Assembly: GCA_023078685.1 (NCBI GenBank)
Contig: JALGAS010000001.1
Coordinates: 4,526,001 to 4,590,000 of the forward strand
Direction of reading: 5' to 3'
Origin: Neopestalotiopsis rosae
Lineage: Eukaryota; Ascomycota; Sordariomycetes; Amphisphaeriales; Sporocadaceae
Length of the DNA: 64,000 nt
This document shows, piece after piece, positions 57,501 to 64,000 of the stretch. The position numbers and the translations under genes are program-made. How positions within the stretch are numbered: the stretch's first letter is position 1; each line of letters starts with the position of its first letter. The notes under the pieces were generated by a model. It was not told the origin of the DNA. It worked only from the letters and a program-made list of their open reading frames with translations, and made no database searches.

Positions 57501-58468
57501 CATGTTTTCCATTTCCATCCTCGAGTCATAATCTGCACTTGACTGGAAACAATCGGCAGTTCATTTGGCCGTGGGAAGAGTCTCATTCTCGGCGCCGTCT
57601 CAACTTTGATTCGACATGGCGCAACCTCTGTTCATAACATTGGTTCATCCGAAATTCATGATCTCAGATGTTTCCATCGTGATACCTTGCATGTTCTGCA
57701 TTGGAACACTTCTGGGGTCATTCTGACAGCTCATCGTCTCAGCAGAACCAGTCGCGTCCTTTCTCTATCTCTCTCAATAGGTAGAAAGACCATCAAGGTT
57801 TTACGTGGTCGCATATCCCCCCAAAGCGCGCGGCTGGCGGCTGAAAATGCTTGGTTCCATTCGTGTCGCTGCAGCTTCTGGCGCATCTGAATATCCGCTT
57901 ACCATGAATAAGCGTTCCAAAAAGCGACAACCCTTCTGTGGAGGGGTAATATCCCCTGGCAGAGATCTCGAGTAACCTTTAATTCAGCTACTATTTGCAG
58001 ATCGCTCATCCCTCCCCTTGTGGTCGTCTCGAAAACAGCTTCGTATTATGCATTGATGCCGAACAATATACAGTACGTACAGAGAATCTACGAGTACTGA
58101 TCATTGTCGGCTACACGGGCGCTAAAGCGTAACAAGCCCCCCACGATCAAACTCCACCCATACACGCGGACATCCCGGGAACCACGTCCAGATTACCGGG
58201 ACCTAGCAGCACAGCACTCCAAATTCCAGTCAGTCCTTTTTGGAAGAGAGACCCAAAAGCCTTGCACTGTCTACTCTGGCCGTACATTTTTCTGGCACGA
58301 GCACGAGGCTGGCAATCTACCTAGTAGTACGTAGCAATAATTTCCCCCTCGTCTCCTAAGGTTTCATCCATATCTGAAGAGAGAATAAATTGCTGAGCCC
58401 GCTCTCACGGGCCACCGCTGACTGAAATTTTGCCCAGAGGAAAGGGAAGTCCTGTCTGTCAAACCACG
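54536..58468. other. 3.9-kb gene-free stretch
   Basis: Lies between two divergent genes, the serine-rich gene and rce1. No ORF with a domain and no joinable exon chain. ORFs at 54603-54972, 55154-55519 and 57043-57306 overlap in different frames and are judged chance. Contains CTG-type triplets near 55666-55690. Probably two promoters plus leaders; an unrecognised non-coding RNA is possible. Confidence 0.6.
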
Positions 58469-59691
58469 ATGCCGTCCATTTCGGGTTTTCTGTCGCGCTA
58501 CTTCAGCCCTGAGAAACGTTAGTCCCATCGCCCGCCCGTCAATCCATGATAATGATGATGATGAAGAGCTACTTTGTCATTGTTTTCATGATTGATGTTT
58601 GGTGTCACTACTCCTGACATGATATGGTGTAGCCAAACCACCACCCATTACGACCGGCACCGCCTCGGTCCTGCTGGTAAGTTGGCGCGACGGCCCGTCT
58701 TCTGTGTGTGTATCGTATACCTGACTTAACAACCTCGAAAGGTGATATACACCCTAGTCTACGTCATCCCGTTCTATCTGTCTTCCAAGACCAGGCCTTC
58801 CAGGACTCTATCGCGTGATGCCCCCTCTGTGATTCGGGCACGCATCACCTCTGTGAGCCTGACGTGCATCTTCTGTTCCGTGTGCACTTTTTTGGTCCTC
58901 ACGTCGCAGGGCCACTTGACCCGGCCGGATGCAGTCCACTCCATGGGCTATTGGCCGGTCGGTCTGGCCGAAACGGCCAAGACTCTCCTTCTGACGGCCA
59001 TCTTGTTCGCCGGGCCGCTGTACGAGACCTTTGTGGTTCACGGAGCCTGGCGCGACTGGATGAGCCTTCAGCCCGTCACTGAGTTATTCAGCGAGTGGAC
59101 GACCTGGCGCAATATTGTTGCTGTAAGTAGATTATGAAGACTACACTCGCCCTCAAGAGAGAACAATGGACCATTTCGTCTAATTCATTCCATCAGGGCC
59201 CGTTCACTGAAGAAGTCCTCTTCCGCTCCGCGTCGGTGCCGTTGATGCTGCTGGCACAGACGTCCGTGGCCAAGACCATCTTCCTGTCGCCTGTGATCTT
59301 CGGCCTGGCCCACTGCCACCACTTTTACGAGTTTCGCATCTCGCACCCACAGGTCCCCGTTTCGGTCGCCCTGCTGCGGTCTCTACTGCAGCTAAGCTAC
59401 ACGTCGCTGTTTGGCGCATACGCCACCTTTCTCTACCTCCGCACGGGAAGCCTGCTGGCGATCTTTGTGGTTCATGCCTTTTGTAACTGTATGGGGCTGC
59501 CGCGCTTCTGGGGTCGCGTGGACCCGATCAACCACATGGTGGGCGAGCCGGCCAACAATAAGGCCAGCAGACCCTCGGTCGTGTGGAGTGTGATATATTA
59601 TGTCCTCCTCGTGATCGGTGCCTACTCCTGGTGGAAGAACCTGGGATTGCTGACCAAGAGTCCCAACGAATTGGTACCAGTGAACATCTAA
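58469..59691 (+). CDS. rce1: CAAX prenyl protease 2 (Rce1)
   Basis: ER intramembrane endoprotease that removes the last three residues of farnesylated or geranylgeranylated CAAX proteins such as Ras and a-factor-type pheromones. Exons 58469-58517, 58633-58676, 58742-59122 and 59197-59691 give 322 residues with matching phases. Catalytic residues align with yeast Rce1: E163/E164 and R168 in GPFTEEVLFRS, H197 in FGLAHCHH, and H251/N255 in HAFCN. Several hydrophobic helices are present. The N-terminus MPSISGFLSRYFSPEK is short. The two first exons are small and would be missed by long-ORF calling. A likely AATAAA signal is at 59887-59892. Confidence 0.94.
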
Positions 59692-60746
59692 TTGTTAGAT
59701 TTTAAGAGCTATCTAGTCGTCAGCCGTTCAATATACAGGAAGGAAAAACCCTGTTGTCGACGTGACGTACTTTGGCTATCTAGACAAGTGCTTTGAAAGA
59801 GATGATACCGTGCATGGATCTATTTCAGGGAAAAGGAAAGAATCGAGGACATTTGGACCCTTATTTCCATGTAGTGTGTAATTTCTAATAAAACAAATCT
59901 AAACAAAGATCAATGGGCTGCTGCTCATCTTGAAACCTGCTTCAAGCGCTACTCACGGGCCACGAGCCGATCATGTTTGGGAGGCGCTACGCTGGAGCTA
60001 GAAACAAGCACGAACAATTGATGAGGCGGGTCCTGATGATGCGCTTTCCATGGCGGGCAAAGATGGAATCGGCCAACCCGAGTGACCTTGCTCGGGATAT
60101 GCCCTGTTGCTCTTGGAACTTTGGGAAACCAAATTCTCGAAACTGGTGTTGTTGATTTTCTCTGTGGTGTCTGCTCAACTCACTCGATATCAAGAATTTC
60201 ATATTCAGATAAGTTGTCATCATTTCGTGCTTTTGCCTGTGGGCATATCTGGTGGTACACGGGGGGAAACCAAGCTACCATTGAAGCTCTTGGAGATATG
60301 GCTCGTCTAGACATATGTTTGACTGATATCTGCAATATGGCTTCACGTAGCACCCGAAAACCCGGGAACTATCATGACCCTATCATACCTTTCGGCAGAG
60401 GGACTTACAACATCGAGAAGTCACCATTTATGGCCGTTTCGATGACCACAGTAAACATCAGGAAGAACAGCCAGCAGGATTACCGTAGATTATGTATTGC
60501 TGTCGGCCAAAAATGACACCAATGACGGTCGTATCAATACCGTTCTTCATTCATACTATACACGCAGCATATCTAGGCAAGCATTGCCCAAATTTTGAAC
60601 AGCTGGACATGATGCGCACCTTTTACTGATACCAGCAATTCTAAAATACAACTTGAAATACACAACCGAATGTCCGATTCCTTGTGGAGCATTGGTCTAC
60701 CCGAAAACACCATCGTACAGTTTGCTTTACAGGTTAAATTGCTTCT
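59692..60746. other. Convergent spacer rce1 / msw1
   Basis: 1.05 kb. An open frame at 60082-60516 (+) lacks an ATG near its start and any domain. Nothing else recognised. Confidence 0.6.
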
Positions 60747-62168
60747 TCAGAATCCCGCCAGACCAACGGCATCGCGCACCATCCTCATGGTCTCGTCGGC
60801 ATTCCGTCTCGCCCTCTCCGCGCCCGCCGCCTGGATCTGCTCGACCCACTGGCCGGCGCGCCGGTCGAGTATCTCCTCGTAGCGCTCCCCGATGCCCTCG
60901 AGCTCCCCGACGATGGCGTCGCCGACCTGCCGCTTGAGGTCGCCCAGGCCCATCCCCTGGCAGTCGGCCGCCAGGCGGAGCGGGCTGCGCCCTTGCGGGT
61001 CGCACTGCGACCACAGCTCGAGGAGGTTGGCGACGCCGGGCCGCGCCTCGGGGTCGTACGAGACCGAGTTGTGGGCGTCGGTCACGGCGCCCTTGATCCG
61101 GGACCGGATCTCGTCGGGCGAGGCCGTGACGAGGATCCGCGAGCGGTGGTTCGGTGCCGACTTGGACATTTTGTTCTTGGGGTTTTGCAGGGACATTACG
61201 CGGGGTGTTTCGGCTTTTGTTTGGTCATGTCAGTCCATGTCTATCGTTGAGTATTAAGAAAGGAAAATGAAGAGCAGGGGGGGAAATAGTAGTAAAAAAA
61301 GGACCTACTGGTAATGGTTTCCGGGCTGATGAGGCTGCCGCCGGCATAGGTAGCATTGAAATTTGTGGCACATTCTCTTGCAAACTCCAGATGCTGCTTC
61401 TGATCATCGCCTACTGGGACGTGGGTTGCTCGGTGGATTAGGATATCTGCGGCTTGAAGCACGGGATATGAAAATAAACCCAGTTTGAGTTTCTTGCCCA
61501 CCGTCTCGTCATCAAGAGACATGCGGTTGTTGTTCATGGTCAGTTTACTCTATGCCTCGTGGTCAGCATCATTATTCCATCAGTCTAGTGAACGAACTCG
61601 TTTTCCTCAGCAGGAAATGGAAATATCTGTCAAGAAAGCAAATTGGAAATGAACATACCTTCCATTGTGTCATCCTCCCTAGATATCCCATACTAGCCGT
61701 GCAGCTCAGGATCCACATGAGCTCCGAGTGCGCAGGAACGGCGCTCTGGTAAAACATTGTGCACCTCTCGGGATCCAGGCCAGTGGCCATGAGCACCGCC
61801 AACATCTCCCGGCTCCGCTGCCGCAGGACCGGCGCGTCCTGGGGCATGGTGATGGCGTGCAGGTCGACAATGGAAAAGTAGAGGCGGTCCCCGGGCCCCG
61901 CGGCGTCCTGGAGTCGCTTCCACTGCCGCATGGCGCCGAGGTAGTTGCCAAGATGGGGCACGCCCGTCGGCTGTATGCCCGAGAAAATGGTTGCGTGCTG
62001 GGGCGGTGTTGAAGCAGCAGCAGGAGCAGCAGTAGCATCATCGGCGGCAAACTCAATGCTGCTAAACGAGCGGCGATTCTGTGGTGTTTGAGATGCGCCG
62101 CTCAACAATCGTCGCAGATGCCGTGATGCGGCCGACGGCCGGCATCGTGCGCAAGCCGGAATGCTCAT
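60747..62168 (-). CDS. msw1: Mitochondrial tryptophanyl-tRNA synthetase
   Basis: Class I aminoacyl-tRNA synthetase charging mitochondrial tRNA-Trp. Exons 61659-62168, 61309-61549 and 60747-61213 give 405 residues. The HIGH-type motif is HLGN at residues 72-75 in [17 protein letters not shown], and the KMSKS loop is at 265-269 in [45 protein letters not shown] is the conserved active-site region. Residues 1-40 ([20 protein letters not shown], then SFSSIEF) are a basic presequence, so the bacterial-type enzyme is mitochondrial. The last intron uses an AAAAG acceptor before CCGAAAC; only this choice keeps the frame into [10 protein letters not shown]. The first ATG is at 62168. Confidence 0.94.
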
Positions 62169-63609
62169 CACGACTGGTTGAGGTTCTCAAAGCCAAGAGG
62201 TTGAATAACCACTAACGTAAGATCAATGGACAGTGCTAAAAATTCGTTAGATGTCTTCTTGTTAAAGATTCTGTGCCTTTTACTTACCCAATTCACTTTT
62301 ACCACCTCCTTCTCGGCCTTTCAAGTCCCTTGTAGTCAATTCAACTGTCGATCCATAGAGTTGAGTGTGCTGGTTGTCTTGGCTGTGGAAAAGGTCCTTT
62401 CCAATATGTAGGTACGTACCGCCAGTTGACCTTTAGCTTTTGTGGCGCATGTATATATGTGGCTGTGCTCAACTTCAACAACATACCAACATTTTTTCCA
62501 CGTAGAGCATTTGAGAAATTAGCATATGACGATTTAGGGTCATGTATTAGTACTTAGGTTCGTGATTTAATTCCAAAGTCTTCAATTTCCTGTATTCTTG
62601 GGATTGATTCCGGGATATGCAGCGTGTTTTTCACCCAATCCGTGGTTGGTCCGGCACCGAAGACGCGATAATCTAGAATGAATGTGTACAAGTCCATTTG
62701 ATTCTGGGCGGGTTGTTCTGGTTGTAATTTTCTTATTTGTTCCAAAATAGACCTGTGATTTGACGATGCTGCGCAATTCAGCCGCCGTTTGTCGAAAAGA
62801 ATGTCTCTCCGAGCATTCATAGCCCAACCTTATCAGACCGACTGAGAGCATGGTCTCGATCAAATCTTCGAGGTTCTGTTTCATCTCTTGGTAGCCAACA
62901 ATGATTTCAATTACGGTGTTTCTGGTATCATGGGCCTTTGAATTGACTCACACTGGTTACATATATATATTTCTGATTCTTCGTTCAGGAATTACTTCCT
63001 GGAAGCCAATGCGGACACGGATCTGCAGTATCTCCTGTGAATACGAGATGGGACCGAGCTATAACGCAAAAGGTTCGTAAATCCGATGGCAAAGACACAT
63101 TCAAATTTGATCAACTTGGACCGAAAGAATGAGGAAGATGGTATTCAATATCGTCCATCAATATAAAACAAGGACATTGCGAATGAGCCAGCTGGCAGAA
63201 TCATTTGTCTCACATCATCTGGCTCAGGAATTAATTATCTTGTCGACCTTATTTTAGAAAGTCAAACATCTGTACCATCGTAACCTTCAGGGTTTTCGGT
63301 ATCTGTCAACGTGTTATCGATTCTGCATTGTGAGCACTTACCCACACAGTAGACTGGTCCACCTCAGTCCACATACCATTGTACTGCCTTTTCAGTCCAT
63401 ATCCCCTCTTGTTTCGATCCATATACTCTCGCAATTGAACATATTAGTCAGTGCTCTTTGGCAATTTTAAGTCCACTGTGCAAATGCTGAGTACCCCATG
63501 TGGTTGTTTAGCCCGATATTTGGGCATAAATATCTCTATGGTACAATTGGTACAATCTTTATACACACTCGGCAGCCCATGCCATCTGGATAGGAATCGA
63601 TAACCACAT
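62169..63609. other. 1.4-kb AT-rich spacer with a small orphan frame
   Basis: Lies upstream of msw1 and downstream of the partial gene at the right edge. The minus-strand frame 62554-62820 (88 residues, starting MNARRDILFDKRR) reads without low complexity, and an overlapping frame starts at 62884, but neither has a recognised domain. They could be a decayed gene fragment or chance. Nothing else recognised. Confidence 0.5.
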
Positions 63610-64000
63610 TTAGTTGTACTGGTGTCTGAACCTCTCGCTCTCTAGCAATTCCTGAACTTTTTGCACAGTACCCTCAATCTTATCCCGTCCCAGGTGTGCT
63701 GCCATTTTCTTCTCGACAAGCTCCTCCATGGACTTGGCATCAGCCTCTATTTCCTTGCCGACATCTGCCAAAGTGTTAGCTCAGGACACACCAACAGAAC
63801 GCCAAACGTAATCAAAGCACTTACCCAGCTTGCTATATTCCCAAACGTTTGCCTTCATACCAATTCCATAATAAGCGTGCTTTTGAAGGAAAGCCAACCA
63901 GATCTGCACAGTCTCGGGGTGTCCGTCGCGGATCTGAAGAAGTCTCCGTCTCGTGACACGCTCAAAGTTCTCCTGACTCTTCTTGAAAATGAAATGCGAC
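63610..64000 (-). CDS. Unidentified conserved-looking protein, 3' end (partial)
   Basis: Two exons are visible, 63825 to beyond the window edge and 63610-63764, joined by a 60-bp intron with a GTAAGT donor and TTGGCAG acceptor. The spliced frame has about 110 residues. It contains RVTRRRLLQIRDGHPETVQIW, then HAYYGIGMKANVWEYSKLDVG and EADAKSMEELVEKKMAAHLGRDKIEG, ending in ERFRHQYN. The composition (charged helices, an aromatic GIGMKANVWEY patch) looks like a real conserved domain, but I cannot name the family. The rest of the gene lies to the right of the window. Confidence 0.75.

Noticed and set aside
60082..60516. 144-codon + frame between rce1 and msw1
   Set aside because: It begins with GTG rather than ATG and shows no domain or conserved motif; likely chance.

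Overview
The window is nuclear DNA from a filamentous ascomycete, most likely a sordariomycete and probably from the order Hypocreales. The genes are interrupted by short introns (about 50-270 bp) with GTRNGT donors and CTRAC-like branch points. Protein families and residues match Pezizomycotina orthologues, and the spacers are rich in short simple repeats. I see no transposon, rRNA, convincing tRNA, CRISPR array or biosynthetic cluster. Eighteen protein genes are supported; two of them run off the window ends.

Layout. 1-1022: 3' end of tyrosyl-DNA phosphodiesterase (tdp1). 1023-13508: a 12.5-kb gene-free stretch leading to a WOPR-domain master regulator of the Sge1/Wor1/Ryp1 type (13509-15092), followed by another 3.3 kb without genes. 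18.4-29.6 kb: cardiolipin synthase (crd1), mitochondrial tRNA-modifying MTO1/GidA, the SM protein Vps45 and the ERMES subunit Mmm1. 29.9-40.4 kb: an importin-13-type karyopherin, Xaa-Pro aminopeptidase P, a FUN14 protein, centromeric histone CENP-A and a derlin. 41.2-50.5 kb: acireductone dioxygenase, an SDR oxidoreductase with an acidic tail, the Golgi GDP-mannose transporter and an MBOAT lysophospholipid acyltransferase. 51.5-54.5 kb: a 999-residue serine-rich two-membrane-span protein. 58.5-64 kb: the CAAX protease Rce1, mitochondrial tryptophanyl-tRNA synthetase and the 3' end of an unidentified gene.

The genes do not form one pathway. Several serve mitochondria (crd1, mto1, mmm1, fun14, msw1 and probably one form of the aminopeptidase P). 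Others serve the secretory pathway (vps45, derlin, GDP-mannose transporter, MBOAT, rce1). Most are conserved single-copy housekeeping genes, in ordinary divergent or convergent arrangement.

The most unusual part is the long non-coding territory around the WOPR regulator. It resembles the oversized promoter and leader known for Candida WOR1. Three identical AAACTTAAA 9-mers lie within 1 kb upstream of the start codon, close to the published Wor1 site, which would fit autoregulation. Exon boundaries below were worked out by hand from reading-frame continuity and splice consensus. Intergenic statements mean that no coding or RNA signal was recognised by eye.
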